From Peteryoungia wuzhouensis (GTDB taxonomy: Bacteria; Pseudomonadota; Alphaproteobacteria; Rhizobiales; Rhizobiaceae), in assembly GCF_003205195.1 (NCBI RefSeq), contig NZ_QJRY01000002.1, positions 1-64,000 of the forward strand: DNA of 64,000 nucleotides, written 5' to 3'. Below, in pieces: positions 16,911-24,615 of the stretch. The notes under the pieces are model-generated. The model saw only the letters and a program-made list of their open reading frames with translations. It was not told the DNA's origin and did no database searches. The position numbers were made by a program, and so were the translations under genes. Numbering within the stretch: the first letter of the stretch is position 1; every line of letters begins with the position of its first letter.

Positions 16911-17574
16911 CCGGGGAGTCGCCAGCCTGTTCGAGCGTGCGGGCGAATCAGATGCGGCTGAGGCAGAGGGGGCAGCTCTGGCCCGGATCGGGCCCAATGC
17001 CGTGATCCAGACGGGGCAGGCGCTCGCGTCACGCTACGGATCCGGCGTCACCCGCCTGATCTACGAAGCCGCCGGCCTGGCCCGCTATCTAGGCAACCCG
17101 CCGCATGCGATGATCGATGAGCGCGAGCCCAAGGCTCTGTTCACCGCCCTGCGCCAGGCGCTGCCGGCGCAGGAGGCCGATCATGTTCTGACGGACGCCG
17201 GTCTGCGCACCGCAAACTACATTGTCGAAAATCGCATCCCGCCGCGCGCACGAAAGCTCCTGCCGAAGTTGCCACCGGCTCTGGCGTCGCGTCTCCTGGT
17301 GTCGGCCATCGCCCGCCACGCCTGGACCTTCGCCGGCAGCGGTCATTTCGAGGGTAGGGTGAGGGGCTGGCGCGAGCCCGTGGTGATACTGTCGATCAAG
17401 GCAAATCCTCTGGCCACGCCCGGCTGCCCCTGGCATGGCGCTGTCTTCCAAGGGCTGTTTGCCACCTTAACCGCGACCCATGTGGCGGTTGTGCACCCCC
17501 GTTGTCAGGCCAGGGGCGACGATTGCTGCGAATGGACGATCAAGGCTGCGACGGGACCGCAGCCCCAGGTCTGA
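16897..17574 (+). CDS. bchJ: Bacteriochlorophyll biosynthesis protein BchJ (V4R domain)
   Basis: The product is 225 aa from ATG 16897 ([15 protein letters not shown]), which overlaps the bchE end by 14 nt and has a GGAGA-like ribosome site; the frame extends upstream only inside bchE. The C-terminal V4R (4-vinyl reductase) domain has the conserved cysteines in [14 protein letters not shown]. BchJ was first named a vinyl reductase; later identification of BciA, BciB and BchXYZ as the 8-vinyl reductases made a porphyrin-carrier or accessory role more likely. The bchE-bchJ order matches Rhodobacter. Its 3' end overlaps the convergent FAD monooxygenase gene by 35 nt. Confidence 0.88.
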   Translation: MPTSDRGVASLFERAGESDAAEAEGAALARIGPNAVIQTGQALASRYGSGVTRLIYEAAGLARYLGNPPHAMIDEREPKALFTALRQALPAQEADHVLTDAGLRTANYIVENRIPPRARKLLPKLPPALASRLLVSAIARHAWTFAGSGHFEGRVRGWREPVVILSIKANPLATPGCPWHGAVFQGLFATLTATHVAVVHPRCQARGDDCCEWTIKAATGPQPQV

Positions 17575-18757
17575 ACGTCTCGGGAAGCCGCAATCGACCG
17601 ACCGGATCGAGCAGATCGCCGGTCACCAGCGTCGAGATGACCGACCTGATCCCCGGCAGCGTCGTGACAGGCGCAATCAGATGATCACGCAGCACTGGCA
17701 GCAGACGGCTATCGGACTGGTAAAACGGCGTCAGAACCTGGCTCAGCAACTGATAACTGCGCACATGCATCTGCCTTTGCCGCAGATGGCGACCGATGGC
17801 CGCGCCGGCATCCTCTGCGTGAATGAATGCAGAGGCGAGCGACGCTGCATCGAGCAAGGCCATGTTCGCCCCCTGACCGAGTTGCGGGCTGGTCGCATGC
17901 CAGGCATCGCCGATCTTCAGCGCATTGCGCCCGATCACCGGCTGGCGTGTCAGATGCCGATAGCGGGCATGGACCGGTCCGGCGACGGCCGCGAGTGGCA
18001 CCGCATCCGGCCAGAGCCTGCCCACGGCCTCCAGCCACGCATCGCGGCCGGCCGTCTGCCACGCTGCATAGTCTGCCGTCCGCAGGCTCCAGAAGAAGGT
18101 TGCCATGGCGGGCGCACCCTCGCGGGCCGTCCCGACCGGCAGCACGCCGGCCATGCGCGAGGCGCGGGCATAACGTTGTTCGAGCAGGTTTTCCCGGAAT
18201 GCACCACCGTTCGGCAAGGGAACGGTCGCCCACAATGCACCATAGCTTAGTTCACTGTCCGGGCGGTTGCCGATCGGCGAATTGGCACCCATGGCATCGA
18301 TGACAAAGTCGGCGGGGGCCGAGCGCCTGCCGTCTGCATCGACGAGGCAGGGGCGTGCCCCGTCCTCGATACCGGCAATACGCCTCGAAGGCTCGAAGGT
18401 GACACCTGCGGCGCGCGCCGCCTCAAAGAGGACGTCGAACAGCGCCACCCGCTGAACGGCGATACCGAATTCGCCGGACCGGTAGCCCACGTCGAGCACG
18501 GGTTTGCCACCGTCCTTCAGCCGCCCAACCATCCGGTCGATCCGTCTCCCGCGCGCGGCCACCGGATCGAGCAGCCCCATGGAGGCCAGAACCTGTGCTC
18601 CGGTCGGCTGCAGCACGAAGCCGGAGCCAATGGGTCGCGGTGCCTCCATCTGGTCGTAGAGCGTGACGCGGGCGCCAAACCGGGCAAGCAGGGTGCCGAG
18701 CGCGAGGCCTCCCACACCCGCACCTGCAATGGCCACATCGAGCTCGTCTAAACGCAT
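17540..18757 (-). CDS. FAD-dependent monooxygenase (PHBH/UbiH-type fold)
   Basis: The product is 405 aa. An N-terminal dinucleotide-binding motif VAIAGAGVGGLALGTLLARF is followed by GSGFVLQPTGAQVLASMGLL. The second FAD motif has GDAWHATSPQLGQGANMALL at about residue 290, the GD...P...GxG pattern of aromatic and ubiquinone hydroxylases. The substrate is unknown. It starts only 6 nt after the mazG stop on the same strand, so it is probably expressed with mazG and the deaminase. It converges on bchJ with a 35-nt overlap. A link to pigment synthesis is possible from position but is not supported by its operon. Confidence 0.8.
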   Translation of the reverse strand: MRLDELDVAIAGAGVGGLALGTLLARFGARVTLYDQMEAPRPIGSGFVLQPTGAQVLASMGLLDPVAARGRRIDRMVGRLKDGGKPVLDVGYRSGEFGIAVQRVALFDVLFEAARAAGVTFEPSRRIAGIEDGARPCLVDADGRRSAPADFVIDAMGANSPIGNRPDSELSYGALWATVPLPNGGAFRENLLEQRYARASRMAGVLPVGTAREGAPAMATFFWSLRTADYAAWQTAGRDAWLEAVGRLWPDAVPLAAVAGPVHARYRHLTRQPVIGRNALKIGDAWHATSPQLGQGANMALLDAASLASAFIHAEDAGAAIGRHLRQRQMHVRSYQLLSQVLTPFYQSDSRLLPVLRDHLIAPVTTLPGIRSVISTLVTGDLLDPVGRLRLPETFRPGAAVPSQP

Positions 18758-18763
18758 GCGGGT

Positions 18764-19597
18764 TCAGCCGATCTGCCGCTCAAGGGTCTTTGCGGCCTGC
18801 CAGAGCTCTTCCATCCGCTCTAAGTCAGCATCCAGCAAATTCTCATCATTCGCCTGAAGTTCCGTCTCAATGTATCTGAATCGATTCCGAAACTTTGTAT
18901 TCGTTCCGCGCAGCGCCTGCTCCGGCTCCGCGCCCACATGCCGGCCGATATTGACCAGCGCGAAGATGAGGTCGCCGAGTTCGTCCTTGACCTTGTCGGG
19001 CTTGTTTTCGGCCAGCGCCTCGCGCAGCTCCCCGATCTCCTCCTCGATCTTGTCGAGGATCGGGCCAGCTCCAGACCAGTCGAAGCCGACCTTCGCCGCT
19101 TGCTCTTGCAGCTTGAGCGCCTCGGTCAGCGCTGGAAATGAGCGTTGCACGGAGCCGAGATGGCCAGCCTTCGGATCGGAGGTTATGCCGCGCGCCGCGC
19201 GCCGTGCCGCTCGCTCCGCCTTCTCCTGCTGCTTGATCGCGTCCCACTGCGCCTTCACCGCCTCAGGCGTATCGGCATCGGAGCGGGCAAACACATGCGG
19301 ATGCCGCCGGATCATCTTTCGCGTGATTGCCTCGACCACGTCGCCGAAACTGAACTGTCCCGCTTCCTCCGCAATACGGGCATGGAAAACCACCTGCAGA
19401 AGCAGGTCGCCCAGTTCTTCGCAGAGATCGTCAGGATCCTGTCGTTCGATCGCATCGGCCACTTCATAGGCCTCCTCGATCGTATAGGGCTTGATCGTCT
19501 CGAAGGTCTGGACGATGTCCCAGGGGCAGCCCGTCTCAGGCTGCCGCAGCGCCGCCATGATTTCGAGCAGGCAGGTGATTTCGGTGGAGGCTTCCAT
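18764..19597 (-). CDS. mazG: Nucleoside triphosphate pyrophosphohydrolase MazG
   Basis: The product is 277 aa with two MazG halves. The first has CPWDIVQTFETIKPYTIEEA, then the acidic metal-binding helices AYEVADAI and DLCEELGDLLLQVVFHA. The second half has KIEEEIGELREAL and KDELGDLIFALVNIGRHV. MazG hydrolyses NTPs and dNTPs to the monophosphate and PPi, clearing abnormal nucleotides and, in E. coli, lowering ppGpp. It is the second gene of a minus-strand set: deaminase, 19 nt, mazG, 6 nt, FAD monooxygenase. The hflX-mazG neighbourhood is typical of Rhizobiaceae. Confidence 0.95.
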   Translation of the reverse strand: MEASTEITCLLEIMAALRQPETGCPWDIVQTFETIKPYTIEEAYEVADAIERQDPDDLCEELGDLLLQVVFHARIAEEAGQFSFGDVVEAITRKMIRRHPHVFARSDADTPEAVKAQWDAIKQQEKAERAARRAARGITSDPKAGHLGSVQRSFPALTEALKLQEQAAKVGFDWSGAGPILDKIEEEIGELREALAENKPDKVKDELGDLIFALVNIGRHVGAEPEQALRGTNTKFRNRFRYIETELQANDENLLDADLERMEELWQAAKTLERQIG

Positions 19598-19616
19598 GAT
19601 GGTCCTGTCTGATCGC

Positions 19617-20204
19617 TCAGTTGAGCGGAATGTCGTTGTCGCCCTTGGACGACTGGTAGCTGTCTGAAAGGCGGTCGTATTCCGCCTTGATGCGGCTCAC
19701 CTGCTCAAACAGCGCCGGGCGCTCCCTGTCATCAGCCGAGGCCACCATCTCGATCATCGCGTGGCTGAGCCAGAAGGCGTTCTGCCGGCGATAGCCACCC
19801 GGCTCCAGCCCGAAGACTTCCTTGAGGATCTTGAGATCATGCGGAATGGCAAACGCGTCTCGGCTGTCTTCGTGGCTGAAGAAGTAGTAGAAATTGTCGA
19901 AACCCGCCCAAGTGATCGCCGACATGCACATGGTGCAGGGTTCGTGGGTCGAGAGAAAGATCAGATCCTTGGTATTGGGGCGATCACCGCCTTCATAAAA
20001 GCGCTTCAGCGTATGCACTTCGCCATGCCAAAGCGGGTTCTCCAACTCGTTGTTGGTTTCAGCAAGCACCAATGAAAGATCCGACTTGCGCAGGATCGCC
20101 GCGCCGAAGACCTTGTTCCCCGCAGCGACCCCTTTGGCGGTCAGCGGCAGGATGTCGTGTTCGATCACGTCGAGCAGGCGACGGGTGAGTTGTGGGCTGG
20201 TCAC
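19617..20204 (-). CDS. Zinc-dependent nucleoside deaminase family protein
   Basis: The product is 195 aa of the CMP/dCMP deaminase superfamily. The zinc site shows as WHGEVHTLKRF (His ligand and catalytic Glu) at about residues 58-68 and STHEPCTMCMSAITWAGF (two Cys ligands in PCxxC) at about 90-107. A strand VFGAAILRKSDLSLVLAETN precedes the site. The family includes guanine, cytosine and tRNA-adenosine deaminases, and the substrate cannot be named from the sequence. It heads the set with mazG, which suggests nucleotide housekeeping. It is divergent from cysG across a 267-nt gap. Confidence 0.82.
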   Translation of the reverse strand: MTSPQLTRRLLDVIEHDILPLTAKGVAAGNKVFGAAILRKSDLSLVLAETNNELENPLWHGEVHTLKRFYEGGDRPNTKDLIFLSTHEPCTMCMSAITWAGFDNFYYFFSHEDSRDAFAIPHDLKILKEVFGLEPGGYRRQNAFWLSHAMIEMVASADDRERPALFEQVSRIKAEYDRLSDSYQSSKGDNDIPLN

Positions 20205-20327
20205 GATCGGGGCGCTCCGCTGTTGTGCGGCGCGATCCTAGCCCCAGCCGGGCAAGCCTCGAAAGCAAAATGATTGCCTGTCTTCAACTTTTTGCGGGTC
20301 GGCTTGCAGGAACTTCACAGAATTTAT

Positions 20328-20342
20328 GGAGAATTATTCTCC
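20328..20342. promoter_or_regulatory. Perfect palindrome in the cysG/deaminase intergenic region
   Basis: GGAGAAT-T-ATTCTCC is a 15-bp perfect inverted repeat within 20205-20471, the 267-nt gap between two divergent genes. The element AGAATT also occurs just to its left (20320-20325), giving a tandem look. It is a plausible operator for sulfur-dependent control of the cysG operon. The binding protein is unknown. Nothing else was recognised in this gap. Confidence 0.5.
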
Positions 20343-20471
20343 GGTGACTTTTGCTCGCAACGGCGAAATGGCTAGGAAAGAAATACGCCGGCCCTTCGGC
20401 AAGCGGATTTATGTTTCTTCAATTGAACAGTCGAAAAAGCGATAGTGTCGGTCTCAAGCATCGGATGATTC

Positions 20472-21914
20472 ATGACGCAGCAGGACAAACAGCTTTCGGT
20501 CTTTCCGGCCTTCTTCAAGGTCGAGAACGAGGTCGCCGCCGTTTTTGGGAACGGTGACGAGGCCTATGCGAAGGCGCGCCTGCTGAAGAACACCGAAGCG
20601 CGCATTGTCGCCTATGCCGATGCCCCGGAAGCCGATTACGCTGCCTTCCTCGCCGCAAACGCCATCGAGCAGATCGCCGAGCCTTTCGATCCTTCGCAGG
20701 TCGAGGGCGCGCGGCTGGTCTTTGCCGCGACAGGCGAGGGTGGTCTCGACCGTGCCATTGTCACTGCCGCCCGCGCCGCCCGTATTCCGGCCAATGCCGT
20801 GGACCAGCCGGACTGGTGCGATTTCTACACGCCCGCCCTCGTCAACCGTGCCCCGATTGCCGTTGCCATCGGCACCGAAGGTGTCGGCCCGGTTCTCGCC
20901 CAGATGATCCGCGCCGATATCGACCGCCTCCTGCCGCGCTCGCTCGGCAAGCTGGGGCGCCTCGCCAACTCCTATCGCCGCGCCGTCGATCGCCTCGTGC
21001 CCCGCGGTGCGCCGCGTCGCCTGTTCTGGCGCGATTTCTTCAAGGGCAAGGTGGCCGACCATGTCGAGGCTGACGAGACCAGTCTTGCCCGCCGCGAAGC
21101 GACCCGTCTCTTGAAGGGCGTCGCTGCCGACCGCGTCGAAGGCCGCGTGTTCCTCGTCGGCGCCGGTCCGGGTGCCGAAGACCTTTTGACGCTGCGCGCC
21201 CATCGCTTAATGATGGAATGCGACGTCATCGTCTATGACGCGCTTGTGCCGCGCGAAGTGGTCGACATGGGACGCCGCGACGCTGAGCGCATTCCCGTCG
21301 GCAAGCGCAAGGGCTGCCATTCGAAGTCGCAAAGCGAAATCAACGCGCTGCTCGTCGAACTCGGCCATGCCGGCAAGCGTGTCGTCCGTCTGAAGTCGGG
21401 CGATCCGCTGGTCTTCGGCCGTGCTGGCGAAGAGATGGCAGCGCTCCGCGATGCAGGCATTGCTTATGAGATCGTGCCGGGGGTTACCTCAGCACTCGCT
21501 GCCGCTGCCGACTTCGAATTGCCGCTGACGCTGCGCGGCGTGTCTTCCTCCCTGGTCTTCACCACGGGCCACGATCTCCAGGGCAATGTCCTTCCGGATT
21601 GGGCGCGGCTTGCGCTGTCTGGCGCCACGGTCGCCGTCTATATGGGCCGCACCGTTGCCGCCTCGGTCGCCGAGCGCCTGATGGAAGGCGGTCTTGCCGA
21701 GGATACGACGGTTGCCGTCGTCGAAAATGCCGGGCGCCGCGACAGCCGGCTGCTGCATGGCACGCTCAAGGAATTGCCGGGACTGGAGGCTCGTACCGAG
21801 CTGACCGGCCCGGTCATGGTCATTATCGGCGACGCGGTCGCCGGCGCCGATTTCAGCCGCTCCGAACCGCTCGGGCAACGGCAAACGGCGGAATTGGAAA
21901 CGCAGGGGAATTGA
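20472..21914 (+). CDS. cysG: Siroheme synthase CysG (trifunctional)
   Basis: The product is 480 aa. The N-terminal Sirohydrochlorin ferrochelatase/precorrin-2 dehydrogenase part spans residues about 10-210 (SVFPAFFKVENEVAAVFGNG). The C-terminal uroporphyrinogen-III methyltransferase part spans about 225-465, with FLVGAGPGAEDLLTLRAHRL, RLKSGDPLVFGRAGEE and VPGVTSALAAAA. CysG makes siroheme, the cofactor of the sulfite reductase encoded by cysI two genes downstream. It is the first gene of an operon with DUF2849, cysI and DUF934. A palindrome at 20328-20342 is a candidate control site. Confidence 0.96.
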   Translation: MTQQDKQLSVFPAFFKVENEVAAVFGNGDEAYAKARLLKNTEARIVAYADAPEADYAAFLAANAIEQIAEPFDPSQVEGARLVFAATGEGGLDRAIVTAARAARIPANAVDQPDWCDFYTPALVNRAPIAVAIGTEGVGPVLAQMIRADIDRLLPRSLGKLGRLANSYRRAVDRLVPRGAPRRLFWRDFFKGKVADHVEADETSLARREATRLLKGVAADRVEGRVFLVGAGPGAEDLLTLRAHRLMMECDVIVYDALVPREVVDMGRRDAERIPVGKRKGCHSKSQSEINALLVELGHAGKRVVRLKSGDPLVFGRAGEEMAALRDAGIAYEIVPGVTSALAAAADFELPLTLRGVSSSLVFTTGHDLQGNVLPDWARLALSGATVAVYMGRTVAASVAERLMEGGLAEDTTVAVVENAGRRDSRLLHGTLKELPGLEARTELTGPVMVIIGDAVAGADFSRSEPLGQRQTAELETQGN

Positions 21915-21915
21915 C

Positions 21916-22230
21916 ATGGTAGACAAGGTCTTGACAGCAAACCGGCTGACCGACGGCATCGCCGTGTGGCTCGATGCCAGCGGCCATTGGACCGAACGCC
22001 TGCAGGAAGCCTTCGTTGCCCGCCATGCGGAAGCCGTCGAAGCCTTGGAAACCGCCGGCAAGCAGGCCTTCGCCAGCAACCTGGTCGTTGACGTCAACGT
22101 CATCGAGATCGAGGAAAAGGATGGCAAGCTGCGTCCGTTGCGCCTGCGCGAGCGGATCCGGGCCGAAGGCCCGACCATTGCATATGCAGAAGGGCACGGT
22201 TATGCCGACCCGGCATTCATCGCCGCCTGA
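21916..22230 (+). CDS. DUF2849 protein, sulfite reduction operon
   Basis: The product is 104 aa, small and soluble with no signal peptide or cysteines. It has the start VLTANRLTDGIAVWLDASGH and the end IAYAEGHGYADPAFIAA. It resembles DUF2849 proteins that lie between cysG and cysI in many Rhizobiales. It starts one base after the cysG stop (TGAC-ATG) and ends 15 nt before cysI, so it is surely co-transcribed. The molecular role is not known; position suggests help with siroheme insertion or sulfite reductase maturation, which is inference. Confidence 0.85.
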   Translation: MVDKVLTANRLTDGIAVWLDASGHWTERLQEAFVARHAEAVEALETAGKQAFASNLVVDVNVIEIEEKDGKLRPLRLRERIRAEGPTIAYAEGHGYADPAFIAA

Positions 22231-22245
22231 GGCCTGAGGTAAGAC

Positions 22246-23919
22246 ATGTATCGTTATGACGAATTCGACCACGCTTTTGTGTCGGCGCGCGTAGAACAGT
22301 TTCGCGACCAGGTGGCCCGCCGCCTTTCGGGTGAGCTCGCGGAAGACGCCTTCAAGCCGCTGCGCCTGATGAACGGGGTCTATCTCCAGCTGCATGCCTA
22401 TATGCTGCGCGTCGCCATCCCCTATGGCACGCTGAATTCCAAGCAGATGCGCATGCTGGCCCATATCGCCCGCAAGTATGACCGTGGTTATGGTCACTTC
22501 ACCACCCGCCAGAACATCCAGTACAACTGGCCGAAGCTCTCCGACACGCCCGACATCCTGAAGGATCTCGCAAGCGTCGAAATGCATGCGATCCAGACCT
22601 CCGGCAACTGCATCCGCAACGTCACCGCCGACCACTTCGCCGGCGCTGCCGCGGATGAAGTCGCCGATCCGCGCCCCTATGCCGAGATCCTGCGCCAGTG
22701 GTCGTCGCTGCATCCGGAGTTCTCCTTCCTGCCGCGCAAGTTCAAGATCGCCGTCACCGGCGCCGAAAAGGACCGCGCCGCGATCCAGGTGCATGACATC
22801 GGCCTGCAGCTGAAGAAGAACGAAGCGGGCGAACTCGGTTTTGCCGTCTATGTCGGTGGCGGCCAGGGCCGGACACCGCTGATCGCGAAGAAGATCAACG
22901 ACTTCCTGCCCGAAGCCGATCTCCTGACCTACATCACCGCGATCGTGCGCGTGTACAATCTGCATGGCCGTCGCGACAACAAGTACAAGGCGCGTATCAA
23001 GATCCTCGTGCACGAAACCGGCGTCGACGAACTGACGCGCCAGGTCGAGGCTGAATTCGCCGAGATCCGCGACAGCGAGCTGAAGCTGCCGGCAGGCGAC
23101 ATCCGCGCGATCGAAACCTATTTCGCCCCGCCGGCGCTGACCGCCCGCCCGGACGGCTGGGAAGCACTCGCCCGCGCCCAGAAGGCAGATCCGGCCTTTG
23201 GCGCCTGGGTCCGCCACAACGTCCAGGAACACCGCCACCCCGACCATGCCATGGTGACCATCTCGCTGAAGCCCATCGGCGGCACCCCCGGCGACGCCTC
23301 GGATGCGCAGATGGATCTGGTGGCCGATCTCGCCGAGCGTTACGCTTTCGACGAGATCCGCGTCAGCCACGAGCAGAACCTGATCCTGCCGCATGTGGCC
23401 AAGGGCGATCTCTATCCGCTCTATCAGGCGCTGGAAAATGCAGGCCTCGCGACTGCCAATTCCAACCTGATCACCGACATGATCGCCTGTCCGGGGCTGG
23501 ACTACTGCGCGCTTGCCAATGCCCGCTCGATCCCGGTCGCCCAGGCGATTTCCGAGCGCTTCGGTTCGCTGGAGCGTCAGCAGGAGATCGGCGAACTCAA
23601 GATCAAGATCTCCGGCTGCATCAATGCCTGCGGCCACCACCATGTCGGCCATATCGGCCTGCTCGGTGTCGAGAAGAAGGGTGCCGAACTCTACCAGATC
23701 ACGCTGGGCGGATCCGGTGACGAAAACTCCTCGATCGGCGAGATCATCGGTCGTGGCTTCGAGCCGGAAAAGGTCACCGACGCCGTAGAGACGATCGTCG
23801 ACACCTATCTCGGCCTGCGCCTCGACCCGAAGGAGACCTTCCTCGAAGCCTATCGCCGCGTCGGTCCGAAGCCGTTCAAGGACGCGCTCTATGGCAACGC
23901 CTCTGCCGAAGCCGCGTGA
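22246..23919 (+). CDS. cysI: Siroheme-dependent nitrite/sulfite reductase
   Basis: The product is 557 aa. Two ferredoxin-like half domains are present. TSGNCIRNVTADHFAG at about residue 118 begins the first siroheme-binding half. The 4Fe-4S/siroheme ligands are Cys415 and Cys421 (CPGLDYC) and Cys458 and Cys462 (GCINACGHHHVGHIG). It reduces sulfite to sulfide, or possibly nitrite to ammonia; the operon with cysG and DUF934 and no nirD partner favours sulfite. Electrons probably come from ferredoxin, and fpr, which reduces or oxidises ferredoxin, lies downstream. Confidence 0.92.
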   Translation: MYRYDEFDHAFVSARVEQFRDQVARRLSGELAEDAFKPLRLMNGVYLQLHAYMLRVAIPYGTLNSKQMRMLAHIARKYDRGYGHFTTRQNIQYNWPKLSDTPDILKDLASVEMHAIQTSGNCIRNVTADHFAGAAADEVADPRPYAEILRQWSSLHPEFSFLPRKFKIAVTGAEKDRAAIQVHDIGLQLKKNEAGELGFAVYVGGGQGRTPLIAKKINDFLPEADLLTYITAIVRVYNLHGRRDNKYKARIKILVHETGVDELTRQVEAEFAEIRDSELKLPAGDIRAIETYFAPPALTARPDGWEALARAQKADPAFGAWVRHNVQEHRHPDHAMVTISLKPIGGTPGDASDAQMDLVADLAERYAFDEIRVSHEQNLILPHVAKGDLYPLYQALENAGLATANSNLITDMIACPGLDYCALANARSIPVAQAISERFGSLERQQEIGELKIKISGCINACGHHHVGHIGLLGVEKKGAELYQITLGGSGDENSSIGEIIGRGFEPEKVTDAVETIVDTYLGLRLDPKETFLEAYRRVGPKPFKDALYGNASAEAA

Positions 23920-23932
23920 GACGGGAAAAGTG

Positions 23933-24445
23933 ATGACCAAGATCTGGAAAGAAAACGGTTTCGTCGATGGCGACACCTGGGTAACCGAAACGGAAGAGCG
24001 CAAGGCAGGCGAGGGCGAGAAGGCCGTCCTGCCGCTGGACGCCTTCCTCGCGGCCGTGGCGGAGACCAACGATGTCGGCCTCGGCGTGCTGATCGCACCG
24101 GCTGACGACGTGAAGAAGCTTGAGCCGTATCTCGACCGCATTGCGCTGATCGCCGTTGCCTTCCCGGCCTTCAGCGATGGCCGTGGCTTCAGCCACGCGA
24201 CGCTGCTGCGCGATCGTCTCGGTTATGCGGGCGAGCTCCGCGCCGTCGGCGATGTCCTGATCGACCAGGTGCCGCTGATGCTGCGCACCGGCTTCGACAG
24301 CTTTGCCGTTACCAATCCGGTCGCCCAGCGCAGGCTTGCCGAAAACTGTCTCACGGGCGTTGCCCAGCACTATCAGCCGACTGCTCGGGATTCCGAGGTT
24401 GTCGGCGGGTTCAGCTGGCGTCGTCTCGGCACGTCAGGTGCCTGA
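23933..24445 (+). CDS. DUF934 protein, sulfite reduction operon
   Basis: The product is 170 aa from ATG 23933 (MTKIWKENGFVDGDTWV), 13 nt after cysI; a longer frame reaches back into cysI but is not needed. The core FPAFSDGRGFSHATLLRDRL and YAGELRAVGDVLIDQVPLM is the DUF934 signature. Proteins of this family are fused to or encoded beside siroheme sulfite reductases and are often annotated as oxidoreductase-associated. Function is unproven. It is the last gene of the cysG operon. Confidence 0.9.
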   Translation: MTKIWKENGFVDGDTWVTETEERKAGEGEKAVLPLDAFLAAVAETNDVGLGVLIAPADDVKKLEPYLDRIALIAVAFPAFSDGRGFSHATLLRDRLGYAGELRAVGDVLIDQVPLMLRTGFDSFAVTNPVAQRRLAENCLTGVAQHYQPTARDSEVVGGFSWRRLGTSGA

Positions 24446-24478
24446 GACCTATAAAAATCGCTATATGATGTCGGCAAT

Positions 24479-24492
24479 TTGACCTCGGTCAA
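24479..24492 (+). promoter_or_regulatory. Fnr/FixK-type box upstream of fpr
   Basis: TTGAC-CTCG-GTCAA is a perfectly symmetrical match to the alphaproteobacterial Fnr/FixK consensus. It lies in the 170-nt gap between the DUF934 gene and fpr. If it acts at -41.5, transcription would start near 24527 with a -10 candidate GATATC at about 24515-24520 and an 89-nt leader. The site is seen; regulation is inferred. Confidence 0.6.
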
Positions 24493-24615
24493 GGATGCCG
24501 CCTTCGCTTTAACGGATATCTCGGCTGCGAAATGCGCATGCCGGCTGAATTGTGGAATGGGGCGGTCTGGATTATAGGCTCATCCCAATCGACTGAAGGA
24601 TAGGACCGACAGCCT

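Noticed and set aside
15228-16997. 589-codon minus-strand frame opposite bchE
   Set aside because: Shadow frame without family motifs; bchE has a ribosome site, control sites and full domain structure.
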